In this document: piece by piece, positions 46,287 to 58,529 of the stretch
Numbering within the stretch: the first letter of the stretch is position 1
How the letters are laid out: each line of letters starts with the position of its first letter
Origin: Isoetes taiwanensis
Taxonomy: Eukaryota > Streptophyta > Lycopodiopsida > Isoetales > Isoetaceae
Direction of reading: 5' to 3'
NCBI GenBank assembly: GCA_021234155.1
Contig: JAJEKV010000039.1
Span: 10,739,077 to 10,803,076, forward strand
Length of the DNA: 64,000 nt
The notes under the pieces: model-generated
What the model saw: the letters and a program-made list of their open reading frames with translations, nothing else
The model's database searches: none
What the model was told of the DNA's origin: nothing
Position numbers and translations under genes: made by a program

Positions 46287-47391
46287 TTTACTTACTTAAA
46301 GTGTTTTTGGGGGTGGATGTCCTCTTTTTTTCGGCTGCTGATGGACATTCAAAATCCGGCAAAAAGTGAAATTTTGGGACCAAAATATCAAAATCCGACA
46401 AGCGCATCAAAAATCCAATTATTCTTTTTCTATGTGTTATAATGCAAATATCAATTTCTTGTTTCGGCAGTGAGCGGTGGCAGCTATTATATCCTCCTGG
46501 ATATAGTAGAGCAGAGGGCGTACTGTGTAACGTCTTAAATCATTGCTCAGCAAGCAAGTCCACAGACACAAATTTCAGCATATTTCTGCGTAAGTAGCAG
46601 AGAGGTGGGATCGGAGTTGTAGCCAAAACATGAGTACCTTTCGGTAAAATTTGCTTGCTTAGTTTCAATCATTCCAACTCATGCATTGGCACTTGGAGTA
46701 GATTTACGAGTATTGGGCTGCATCAGGTAACATTTTCTAATGCTAAACTTTGAAGCTCCTTTTGTTGGACTCTGTATCAAACGTGTAAGGGCTGCAAGGT
46801 AATCTAAGTTTAGGGTTTGGTTACATATTGGATTTCTTACAGGTAAAATTTTTGCTTAGCATTTACAGAAGGAGTCTTTGCAGATTTTTTTGCTCACAGA
46901 AGGAGCCTTTGCGAGCAGGCTTTTGAGGTGAGGGTTTCTCCTTTTTCGGCAAAAGAGGTCTTCATTACTAGTGCAACCAGAAGGATCCTTTGCGAGCAGG
47001 TAAGGATTTCGGCAAGTTTTTGCTTCCAATGGTTATATTCGCAAGCTTTGGTATTCTTTGGTTGATTGGGAAAAAAGGAAAAAAAGTAAAATAATAGTTC
47101 AGAAATATTGTATGCCCTAAATGACACGAGAATCTAAAGAATATTCTTCAATATGACATGAAAATCCAGACAATATCTCCAACCAACCATCAAACAAAGG
47201 TTTACACCTTTGGGCAACCAAAAACAACCACCAACAACCAATCCGCAATGACCGCCTGCCTCAATCAACACGAAACGATAAAACAAAGAACATGCAAATA
47301 CACTCTAGGGCCACTAACAACATTGGAGTCCCGATGTACGCTCGCGTTGAAGTCCTCTCGTCTCACACACTTTTTTAGCACCCGGGTCTTT
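46287..47391. other. intergenic, nothing recognised
   Basis: Contains short repeats of GAAGGAGTCTTTGC/GAAGGATCCTTTGCGAGCAGG at 46868-47000. No gene. Confidence 0.45.
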
Positions 47392-47576
47392 GGGTTGCCC
47401 CGAAGGGCAAGCCCTCGCTTATGTGAGAATGGGAGATATGCCAGGTATATGCCAGAATATTCGCGAATATCCTACATGACTGGCCTAATTGGGTTGCCCC
47501 CAAGGGCAAGCCCTTGCTTATGTGAGAATGCGGGATATGCCAGAATATTCACGGATATCCTGCATGACTGGCCTAA
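47392..47576. repeat. tandem duplication of 85-98 bp
   Basis: Units 47392-47490 and 47491-47576 share GGGTTGCCCC-AAGGGCAAGCCC, GCTTATGTGAGAATG, GATATGCCAGAATATTC and ATGACTGGCCTAA. The first unit has a 12-bp internal extra phrase (CCAGGTATATG). Each start can fold (TTGCCC/GGGCAA). Confidence 0.85.
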
Positions 47577-50500
47577 ACTAGTCGTAGCTATCATTCTATC
47601 ATGCATGTTGCAGGTCGATCCTTGTAACGCCTATTCAAACTAGAAAATCGGAGGCAATCAGGGAGTAGATGTAGTCACATAGAGCCTTGTTATCGATCCC
47701 TTTTACACTCCATCATTGGTTTGCCATTCAATCCTCGATCTAATCTACAAATAATAACAAAGGAGCTGGATCTGCTAGCTTAAATGATCATTTTTTTGCA
47801 TATGTGAATCCCCTGTTTTGAGACTTCTCTGCTTTTGAGTTTTTTGTTTGTCAATTATTCTCTCAAATCAGTTCTTTTCATTGTTTGAATCATCAGATGA
47901 GGTACAATATTTTTCGCCTACTGACAATGCATATTTTTATTGTAGCTTGATGAATCTGCTACAAAGACCTAGCAAATGGGAGTAAAGACTCTATCAATGC
48001 TTCTGTGTACTATTTCCTTATGCCTTCGGACTCCTGATTAGATCAAAAGGCTGGCTTATATACATGAGGAAGAAGTTATACACGGAGATACCAAGGGTGC
48101 TAATATTCTCACAACTAAAGAGGTTTTCAAAAGCTTCTAGATAAACAAGAAGACAATCTAGATTGACATATGTGTGGAAATCACCTTGATTTAAGTTCGA
48201 GTAGTGTTCTTGTGATTGGCAGCTGCACATAGATGTTTGAAGAAGTTGCGTCTACCACACCTTATACTGGAACTTGTAATATTCACCATCACCATCTGAT
48301 CAGACGCCTTTAGACTGAGGTAGTTCCTTCTTCCTCTTCAAGTATGCTTTAGCAGTATAAAAGCACTGTCATGCTTCAAATGTTCTTTCTATTTGTCGCA
48401 TACATTTTATCTATATTGAGGTTGTTTAATGTTGCAGGGCCAATGTGGTGGGCAAAAAAAAATTTCTTGAAGCTATAAGTTGGTTAAAGGACACACCAAT
48501 AATTCCTAGTATGCGATCGCAAAATGCACAACACTTGCAGAATCATTTACTGACCATCTGTTCGTTCTGTGCATGAAATCACCAAATAGAGGATCATAAG
48601 GATTAATTATGGGCTTCGCTTTCTACAGATATGCAAGTCAACATTCTAGCCATTTGCATTATGAACCCCTTTGTAGCAGCTCCAACCATTGATTCCAAGT
48701 AACCAATGCCTTTTCTATGCTTTCTCTCCTTGTTGGCTTCACAAATATTGTCCTTCATATTTCATGCAGCATAATAAAAGCTCACAAAGTGATCAAAAAG
48801 GGGAGAGAAGCATGCTGATAGCATTGGCAATGGTATGTTTTTGAAAAAAAAAGGAAGAGATCGAAGTTAGTGCTATTTCTAAATTTAAAAACATTTTATC
48901 GACATATGTGCAGCTGTTGCCCTTCTTTATGCTTCTACATGGGGTTGCCGTATGATAAGAGGTGTTTTTCATAAAAAAGTATGGTCATTAAATTACTCAT
49001 CCTTTTTATACCCTATAAGCGGCTGGCTGTCTCCGTCAGACATATTCCATTCTCAACCACATCTAGTTCTTCTTGAATCTGAATTTGCATTTGGCTACTT
49101 AATGGTGGCAGAATAGTGCTTTCCCACCTTTCTGACGAGCCCAAGGGATTGAAGACTGGGATGTGCATGGTACTCTATTTCACAACTATAAAATTTGATA
49201 GTTAATGAATACCTTCTGTAAGAATACACAGGAAGGAAGAACGATTTATGTAGAACTCTAAGTTCATGCGTTTAGTGTGTTCTAGATCTAACTTAACTAG
49301 TTCCTGAAAAAGTATTAGAAAATTTAATTGCTCTTGCTACATTATCTCTGCAGTCGTTATTGTTTCTTTCATATGCCATTGCCGAAGCATTGTCTTCAAA
49401 ATTGTCTGATGGGTATGCTCTTATTTGAGTTAACCAGCCAAGGCTTTCCTTGTCTGCTGAATCTGCTCTTATTTGGAAGTTGATGTTAGTGTAAGAAGGC
49501 GATACTGAATGAGTTTATAATTGTAGTCAGTTATTGTGCCTTGATAGCTGTTTGCATGTGTCCCTGCATCTATTTTCACATTGCCTATTGGTGTTATCGC
49601 AACAACCACAAATTAGGTAAGCTGTAATAATCAATAATAGACCTATGCCTCATGAATATTAGGTCATTTCAAAGCTTACCAAGGCAATATGCAATGCAGA
49701 CATCAGAGCTGAACATAATCGCGGCGGACATAATGGAATATCTTCTGCTAGGAAAGCCTATTGTAAATGCATGCTTTCAGACCTATGGATACATCAGCAT
49801 GACTCATGCCATTTCTGTTATGGCACAAGCTCGGGGATGTGGCTCAGAAGTCTTGTAGAGGTGAACATAGATGCAAAGCTTTAAAAATGGTGTAAAGTCA
49901 TTAGATATCCTTTAAATTAAGTAATCTTATGAATATTTTATATAATAATTATAAAGTTAACCTTGGAAAACTAATAGAACTTAAAAATATAACAAACTTT
50001 TAAAAGAAGTCTTAACAGCTAAGTTTTTCTCGCTACATAGCAGCGACCGTTGAAACAGAACTCGGCCAGACTGATTGGATTATATTCTAATTGAATGGCT
50101 TGTTCAAGAGCCGATTTAGGCTGTAGGCTGTATTTAGATAAAGGAAAGATCCAATTTAAGTAAAAGGAAGAACTTTTCAAAAAAGGCCGTAAGTTGTATA
50201 TAAGAACGAAATCATTAAGCATAAGAGGACTCCAGAGCAAAAGTTGTCGCCTGTAAGCCAATTTGAGAACCTAATAAGCCAAATCCTCTTTGATCCTTGT
50301 TATTAAAATCAGAGAAATTTCCACTTGGATAACAGATTCTCAGAATTGGGAAGAGCTAAATCCTCCTTTGCAGTGTTCGCAAGACTGAGCTCTGTTGGGT
50401 GGTGAATTTGTGCCAGAAAATCATGTTCCAAGATTTAAAGTTGTTTTATTTAACTTGTTCGCTAGTTTTGCAGAAAGAATAGATCATTCATATCAATTTC

Positions 50501-53500
50501 ATTCTGAAAAGACTTCAGCCAAAGGCACTATATGAAAGTGCCACCATGCTCAATGTTCATGCAGGTATATTAATAATCCAAAAATGCAAATAAAATGTTC
50601 TAGGCATTATCATAACCTGCATTCTATGTTTACAGATCATAGGTACATAGCTAGGGTCATAAACATGGTAGTAGCATGAAACTTATTAAATTCTATCCCA
50701 AACATATGGCAGCTTGATTTCCTTTAAGCTGGTAGTCGTGCTACAACAAGTTTTGTTTCTTCTATAACAGAGGTTACTGATGGTTTCTCCACAGATCTTT
50801 CCTTGGGTATCAGGTCCACTACTATAATAAGTCCAAATTCCATTGGGTTTAGGATCATCATTGTGTGAAGTTATCAGTCCCTTGAATCCTACCATGAGAA
50901 ACATTAAACATATCTTTTACTGTTTCCTAAGGTGGCATATGTGCTTCTCTACTCCATGTATTATGTTATTAAAGAGTTGCCTGCGATTATTTTGTACAGA
51001 ACAAGAACGAGCACTTGCATTATCACTCTGATGCATCCCATTCATATACGATGCTCCAACCGTATGAAAACAGGAGATTCCCAGCACATGATTGCCAGGA
51101 TGAGACCGTCTATCTGACACCAGACTCTTAATGGTGAGCAAGAATCCGACATGGAAAGAATAGATGTGTCCTTGGGCAAGAATCCCTTGGGACCGGCCTA
51201 ACTATGGAAGTGCATAAACATGAGCATATAACAATATAACAAATATATAACCACCTCGAAGGGTGGGATCAGCATAAACCAGATAACATTAGAATCAACT
51301 ACAGCATACATTAACTAAAGGATATCTTACCTAGGCTCAGGCTCATGGGGATCGACTGACAACTTTCCTCTAAAGATCATTGCAGATAGAATTTATGGCA
51401 AATGGATTTGGCTGGCAAAGAAACATGGTTGTTCGGTAGTTCACTCCATCTGACCCCCTTGTACGTACTTTGCAGATAGGCTGATAAGACTTGGGACTTG
51501 ACTGTAACCTGTCGGGTCGAGGAAACTACTCATCGGTTGCATCTTCACAGACCCCATGAGACAGGAGGAGACTAGTCTCCTCCAGAAGGTCCATGCCAAC
51601 TACAGGCGAGCTAGAGGATCATGGTTCTCCCATGCCCATATAGACTTGAACCCCACTGAGGTAGCGCACCACCTGGAGGTGTCGAGCCCATACCTTACCC
51701 GCACGTAGTGAGTGGTAAGGTATTAGGCCTAGCCCACATCGTCCCTCCTCTCCCCCTCCCCCCTTCCCCTTCTCCCCAGTAGACTCTACACGCCAGGGGG
51801 TCAACTGTAGCTGGACAAGTCTTTCTTGTAAGCCGGTCTAGCCCCGCCACCCGCAGTAGTAGTAGTATTGCTCCAGAAGGGCCCAAACGCTCCAACAATA
51901 GAACAACTCCACAAGCCAACACTAGTTTTTGGAGTAGCTCAGAAAGACCCAAATTGATCCCTGATCAATTCGAAATGGGTTCAAACAGCAAGATATGGCT
52001 GTGGTCGTCTTTTGAAAGCTTCTTCATCACGTCAACAATCCTTGAAAACCTTTTAATTTGCAATCAAATACATTATCTTCATATCTCAAACCTCTAAAAC
52101 AACTCTTTCTGCAGAAAAAGTAAGCCGCAACAATCAAATATTCCTAAACATAGCAATATATTTGTCAGTATGATCATATGAGTGCCAACTATCGTGAAAA
52201 TGAGTGCCAACGCCTGGGAAGAGTATTTTGTCCTCCTTTATAACCATCCAACGCTACTCTGATTTCTCTGAGGGAAAAAATGTAGAAGGCAGAAATCACA
52301 TAAAGCTTCACATGACAATTGTGCTTATGGAGAATAAAGCTTTCCCCTTTCATTTCAAAATGGGAGCAGAGTGTCTGAAGTCAATTTCCACAGCATTTAA
52401 CTATATTTTCTGTGTTTTGCTTCGAAATTCACATGCTAATTTGCAGACCAATGAGCAAAGATAAACCCACCCTTTCTGGGACCAGAAAACTCGAACCCAA
52501 CTTCAATAATTGCTACTCAAGGCTAGAATAGATGATTGCAATGAATAAGTTTTTCAAAAGAACGGTAAAAATCTTCAAGCATCTGCTATAGGGTACTCAC
52601 ATATCATGAGATAATGGCATAGAAACAGGCAAGTTGGATCCATAACGGGCATAGAAGCAAAGGGCGCCTATTTTAAAATGTGCATAACACCTTTGCAATA
52701 GCAGAGCCCTGGAGTTTCCTTCTGCTTTTGCGCCGGAAGTGGCTATGGCACCAGGCTATTTCTGCAGTTCCAGAAAACGTGAGAGCCCAGTACTTCCAGA
52801 AAAATGTGGTATTGTGGCAAAAGTTTTGGACCTTTGAAGGGTCTGTTGTGGACTGGCCGGAATCCGCCATAGCCAGAGCTGACCTTTGTTGAAAGGGCTT
52901 AACTAAAGTCGCAGATTGCTCCCTAAAATATAGTGCAATACTCTGCTTTGAAAATGTGCATACCTGCTCTAATGATTCCTGCGACTTTGTCTGTTGCGAT
53001 CAATACTTGCCTGATCTTTCTTTTTGAGAAAATCATGTGCGACTCATCCTCAGCAGCTTGGCGAGCCAAAAACAAACATTGGCGGAAACACACATCTGGT
53101 TAGGTAGTCCGAACAGCGACCCCAGCAACAGGGGTGACCGCCAGTTTACTGCCTATATCAAGTTTGTAGCAGTTTTGTGCATATTCTAGGAATACACTGG
53201 CATATATCAAGAATATTCTGAAAACCCACACAAGCAAGGGATTGCCCCCTTAGGGACCCCTCACATGTCACCGGCAAGTTTTTGCCGGACGTCAAGCCAT
53301 TCGAGACGCTCAGGTGTAAACTGCTCCAGCAGTTCGGGGACGAACGGCTCAGACGTCAAACCGGCCGTTTCAGATGAACTACATGCGAATACCTAAAAAT
53401 TTACATGTGAGGCGCCTCTTAGGGGCAACCCAAAAAGAGGGGACAAGCCTATTCTTTGGTATGTGTGTAAGCAAGTATGCCATCTTGTTTTTGCCACCAA

Positions 53501-53939
53501 GTTTTTTCTGGAAAGCTTTTTTACTCAGAAAAGTTTTCACACGCAACTTTCAACACCTCAGAATTTCCTCATCATCAATTTCTTGAAGCGGCACTAATCA
53601 ACGGCATCAGATACCAACGAATCGGCCTCTAAGCTTTCTTTTGATCCCATTTCCGGCTGTATTTGGTGCAAGAAAAAATAGATGTGAGCGAAGTCTAGCT
53701 AGTTGAGCCCTCTTTGCAGGGCAAAACAGATGTTGACAGAATCTGGAAATTACCTGGAAATGGTAGATGTTGGAAATTAGGTAAATACAATAAATGGGGG
53801 CTGCCACTTGTTCTCAATACAGACCAAACAAAACTCCCCAAAAAAGAGCTCTCCTTATCTTTGTCAAGGAGCTCCTTCTTCAGTTCTTAGCACCAAATCT
53901 TGCAGCTCGAGCTTTTGGAGCTTTCAAGTTCTGACGCAG
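47577..53939. other. long intergenic tract, no supportable gene
   Basis: About 6.3 kb. Frames are short and overlap on both strands. The 49652-49858 frame has no recognisable domain. 51340-51960 is GC-richer with CCCTCC-rich sequence at 51746-51778. 53210-53460 shares AAGCAAGGG-TTGCCCCC words with 47.4 kb and looks like repeat debris. The last 150 bases (about 53790-53939) probably contain the UGT transcription start and first untranslated exon. Confidence 0.45.
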
Positions 53940-54424
53940 GTAAGTAAGTATTCCTCTTTAATTCGCATTCAGTAAAACTTTACGTGCATATTATAGCTTA
54001 GCCGGAAATTCTCATTGGGTTTAGCTTTGTCGATTGTAGGAGATTTTCCTTTCATTGCCACATGAAATTTAGCTGGTTAGCAGGGCAGTTTCATCAATTT
54101 TCCTGCTCTAAAATCTAGTTGATAATTAGTGGACGTTGAAAGGGGCTCTTCTAAATAGATATAGGTTAAGATATGGGGACAAATTTTGGGGAACTCTAGT
54201 AGCATCTTATTGTTAAAGTCGGAGGATTTCTAGCACCTAAGAAGTTTTCTTGCTAAAATCTAGGTTTTCCTAGACTAGCTTAAATTATACAGGAAATATC
54301 CTTGTTAAGTTTTTAGGGTTTGTCCCTCAAATATCCTTGTTAAGTTTTTAGGGTTTGTGGAAGTTTTCTTTACGAGGTGACATGTGGGTTGAAGAAAAGG
54401 AACTAACCCCATTCAATTAAACAG
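53940..54424 (+). other. probable 5' UTR intron of the UDP-glycosyltransferase gene
   Basis: GCAG/GTAAGTAAGT at 53939-53940 is a strong donor and AAACAG at 54419-54424, four bases before the ATG, is a good acceptor. A leader intron ending just before the start codon is common in plants. It contains a 29-bp direct repeat (AATATCCTTGTTAAGT-TTTTAGGGTTTGT, about 54294 and 54328). No transcript evidence is available. Confidence 0.5.
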
Positions 54425-54428
54425 GCAA

Positions 54429-55950
54429 ATGGCATCATTAACAACTCCTCATGTTGTAGCACTTGCATGGGTGACACAAGGCCACATCAATCCATTGATG
54501 CACTTTTGCTTGAAGCTTGCCAACAATGGGATTCACGTCACATTTGTTACCATCAAATTTAATGCGAATACAAATACCACAGGGCAAGATCACAAACCCT
54601 TTCACAACATTAGTTTCTACAATCTACATGTGGAACTTCCGAAGGATTCTAAGCTTGGTGATTCAAATTCCTGGCTTCGACTTCTAGAAAAGGTCAACAA
54701 CTTGCATGGACCCTTTGAGGAGATATTGCGCATGACCAGTCCATGTTGTGTAATCTCTGACTCCTTACATGCATGGAGTTTGACTTCCGCTCAAAGGCTT
54801 GGTATTCCTAGGATTGGATTTTGGACCGCTTCTGCTGCGGCTCTAAATGTGGATTTTCATGTTCCTCTCCTAATGTCCCATGGTGACATACCTGTAACAT
54901 GTACGTATACACATTTTGTTCAATAGATGTGCAAGATCCCCCTCCTTTCTCTATTTGTTTACATATGATATTGCAGGTGCGAATGAGGATAGACTAGTGG
55001 ACTATATTCCAGGTTTGACACCACTGAAGGCACGTGATTTACCACATATGTACAATGCAGATGACTTTATGACCATTAGTGATCCTGGATATGAAAGAAA
55101 GATAGCAAGGTGTGCCCTTTTGAAGTATGATAAGTGCATTGTAGTAAATTCATTTGAGGAGTTAGAATATAATGCATTTGAGGCACTTAGGGCGCATGTA
55201 AATAAGAGGTGCATTGGAGTGGGGCCATTAGTTCCTGCAAAGTTTCTAGGCCTTGCAGGAGGAGATAATGAGGGTGATCATCATGGTATGGCAAGCATGT
55301 TTAAGGAGGAGAGAGAGTGCTTGGAGTGGCTAGATGATAACAAGTTGCCAAATTCTGTGATTTACATCTCCTTCGGTACTATTGGCAGCGCCATGTTGAA
55401 TCAACATGAGTTTGATGAGTTTTCTAGGGGCTTAGAAGAATCAGAACAACCATTTTTATGGGCATATAGGCAAGATACAAAGCACTGTACAGTCTCTCTA
55501 GATTCCTTTGAAGCCTTTAAGAAGAGAACCGAAGCAAAAGGTCAAGGGTTGATCATCTCTTGGGCACCCCAAATGGAGGTGTTGTCCCACCCATCTGTGG
55601 GTGCCTTTTTGACACATTGTGGTTGGAACTCTATTTTAGAGGCTATATGTTCAGGAGTGTCCATGCTTGGCCTTCCTAAATATGCCGAGCAAACACTCAA
55701 CTGCAAGCTTCTTGTAGATGATATGAAGATTGGACTCTCTCTTGGTGATACTTCATGTGGGGGTTCATTCACTCACATCGATGTTGCGGACAAAGTTAGA
55801 CGAATCCTTCGAGATGAGGGAATAAAAGATAGAGTTCAAATGCTGAAGGGTCTAGCACATCGCTCGGCTACAACAACAATTGCCCCTGTTCAAGAGCTTA
55901 TTCTTGACATCTACCAATATGCTAGAAGCAATGAAGAAGATGAAGTGTAA
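54429..55950 (+). CDS. family 1 UDP-glycosyltransferase
   Basis: Transfers a sugar, usually glucose from UDP-glucose, to small molecules in the cytosol. Exons 54429-54900 and 54977-55950 join across a 76-bp GT-AG intron to give 481 residues, the normal length. The catalytic histidine is His19 in VTQGHINP, with Asp111 in VISDSLHAW as its likely partner. The PSPG donor box spans residues 353-396, starting WAPQMEVLSHPSVGAFLTHC and then GWNS, and ending EQ. The final Gln favours UDP-glucose by family knowledge. The usual GWP before the end of the box is GLP here (MLGLPKYAEQ). The acceptor-binding N-terminal half gives no clue to substrate; the general look is of the UGT85/UGT86-like groups. It appears intact, with a probable leader intron upstream. 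Confidence 0.92.
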
Positions 55951-58134
55951 TGGTTCGTACTCAAATTCATGGTATTATTTAGTATTTTAATATATCGACG
56001 GCTCAAAAAAACCCATGTAACACTAGATGTTTCTGTTATATTTACTCCAATGGTTATGTGGAGATTTCACTACTAAACAATGGCTTTTCAAGTCTTAGAT
56101 GTTTTTCCATACCTTGTTTTATTGTGCTGAAGCTTTTAAAATTCCAAAAGTATAAACAAGGTAATTCCAAATTACATACCAATGCTTAATTCTTAGAAGC
56201 ACGACGAGGAGCTAGCAGCAAAGAGGTAGTGCAAATCAGTATTGAGTATATTGCAAAGCACATTTCTTGCTATGGTTGCATGGAATGAATGCACTAGAGA
56301 ATTTAATTCGGGAAGTCTAGAGAAAAAGTGCACAATTTAGAAAAAGTCTTCGTGCAATATGCCTTTTGCACAAGCTTCAAAACAATGGTAGACATATAGA
56401 CGTCCTTATAGATGGCCGTGATAAATTTAAGAAGGCATGAGTCTCGTAAGAAAAGTGGATTGGGTGATGAAAAGGAAAGGCGATATGTCCTCTGAGATTT
56501 ATTCCTGTCATAGTTATGAGTTTGAAGTATGTGAATGGCCTATATAATAAAAAGGATATGCCTAAAAGTAATATATGGGCTATAAAATACTCAATTTATT
56601 ACAAGGAATTACTCCCCGCGACATTTCTTTTCCAAACTTGTGCAGAAGACATTCTTGAACATGCGGCTCCCTTGCGTTTGGCAGAGTGAGTCACTATAGA
56701 GGAATGTTAAACTTTAACGCCACAAATGCTACTATCATGGTTCGAAAATAGCGGAGTTCGGCCCCTAAAGATCCGCCCCCTTCCCTTAAATTCCGATCAT
56801 CCCAAAAAATTTCGGCAATTTTTCGTCAAGAAAATACAAAATTTTGAGTAAAATACACTAAAAAATATGCACTAACATATGCTTTTTCTGGTAGCCTCAA
56901 ACATCAAGCGGCATTTTTACTGGTTAGGCATATTGCTATTTTTGAGCCCTGGCTACTATGCAGTTGGCTACAAATTTGTGGAGTTATTGTTTATAAATAA
57001 CCCGAAGTTCATGGAGATATGAAACCATAGAGACATGGAGATGAGGATATATATCATATAATTCGAGTGTGTTCACTAGATAGATAGAAAGACAGATAGG
57101 CAAGTAGGCAAGCATGCAAGCGCACACATACATGGATGGATATTTGGGTGGGTGGGTGGATGCCAATAGAGAGACTGTAAATAATATTATGTTAAAAAAT
57201 ATGAGTGAGAAACTTCTAGAAGGTGTAATTGAAGGTGAGGGACTGTTTGGCTTTACAATTCCATGGCAAGGCTAGGACGCAAATGAATATGAACAGTGAT
57301 ATTTGAAGCAAAAAATTTATTAGTCAGAGATACAGAACCCAATATCCACCCTAAAGCAACTTGCCAAAGGAAGAGCAGCTTGTAAGAGGAAAAAAATGTC
57401 ACATCTTGGCCTTTTTACCACAACATTTTGCATGGCAGAATTTCTAGTTCAAGTTCTTAGTTTTGTTTTAAAAAGTCTATAGCATTGCCCAAGTGGTTCT
57501 TTATATGGAATTCTTCTTAGCATCTCTTGACCAGGCCACTAGATAACAAAGCTTTTTCCTTCAAGAATTTGCCATTATCTGAATGGGCCTTCCATTTTTC
57601 CTAAATGGAGTGAAGCATCTAGCCAAAACCTTGCAAGATGTCTAACTTTTTGAACATCATGCATCTAGATAGGCTATACGTCAATGCGGGATGACTCTAA
57701 TCTAATCCAACTCCAACCTCCTTAACACAGATGTCGAAGTAAAGATTAGACAAATTAGGTTGGCCGGTGCACTGCTATTGCAACCAAAAATCAGAGCAAA
57801 CTATGCAAATCACCATAATAAAAACAAGCCTCCAAATGTGTTCACCCACAAAGCAATACACATAAAACAGAACAACAAAAAGAGCCTTAGATTATGTTTC
57901 ATTCAGCAAGTTGGAGACATCGCTGGAAGATCCAAATCGTAGCATGCAGAATATGTTAAAGGCCAATGTACTAACAAGCATATGCTTTTAGTATGGAATG
58001 CAAAATACTTCATTTATTATGCCCATTCACGTAGCCTTCTATTTTCATAACTGTGACATAACTTCTAAGGTAGCACAAATCCCTTGTAAAGCCACCAGAT
58101 CTTTGAAGAATCAAAGATAGGTTTTGGATTGTGA
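55951..58134. other. intergenic, no supportable gene
   Basis: UGT 3' UTR then AT-rich sequence. GATA/GACA/GGTG simple-repeat sequence lies at 57060-57165. No gene, RNA gene or complete mobile element was seen. Confidence 0.5.
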
Positions 58135-58160
58135 TCACTACAAAACCGCGACGAAGATGA
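58135..58160 (+). mobile_element. weak CACTA-like terminus
   Basis: CACTACAAAACCGCGACGAAG resembles a CACTA left end (CACTACAA then a CGACG word, as at 37162 in reverse). No partner end or transposase is visible, and the tandem repeats just inside (58183-58358) could be subterminal repeats. Weak on its own. Confidence 0.25.
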
Positions 58161-58182
58161 ATTTTAAGCCTCCCATCACTAT

Positions 58183-58358
58183 GAATCTTTAGCAATCATT
58201 GATACATACAGTGCCTTTACAATCTTAGATGACACCATCATGGAATATTTAGCAATCAATGATACACAATGCCTTCACAATCCTAGATGACACCATCATG
58301 GAATATTTAGCAATCAATAATACACAATGCTTTCATGATCCTAAATAATACCATCATG
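58183..58358. repeat. three tandem repeats of 58-59 bp
   Basis: Units 58183-58242, 58243-58300 and 58301-58358 each read GAATATTTAGCAATCA then TGATACACAATGCC and ACACCATCATG with scattered changes. They lie about 170 bp beyond the NAA25 stop codon, possibly in its 3' UTR. Confidence 0.9.
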
Positions 58359-58529
58359 AAATCATCTCTCATCAGCAAACATAATCAGCCATGCAGTAGA
58401 TGAGGCAAAACTTGAATCAGAACCTTCTGGGTTCAATCAGAAGCAAGAAAGAATTATTTTGTACCAAATCATCCTTCCATTTTCAATGCATCAAACTTAA
58501 AGAAAAATAAGATGGCCTGAAGAGCAACA

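Noticed and set aside
49652-49858. 68-residue frame
   Set aside because: No splice context and no similarity I can name.
51619-51952. Glycine-rich minus-strand frames
   Set aside because: They come from a C-rich tract and show no domain.
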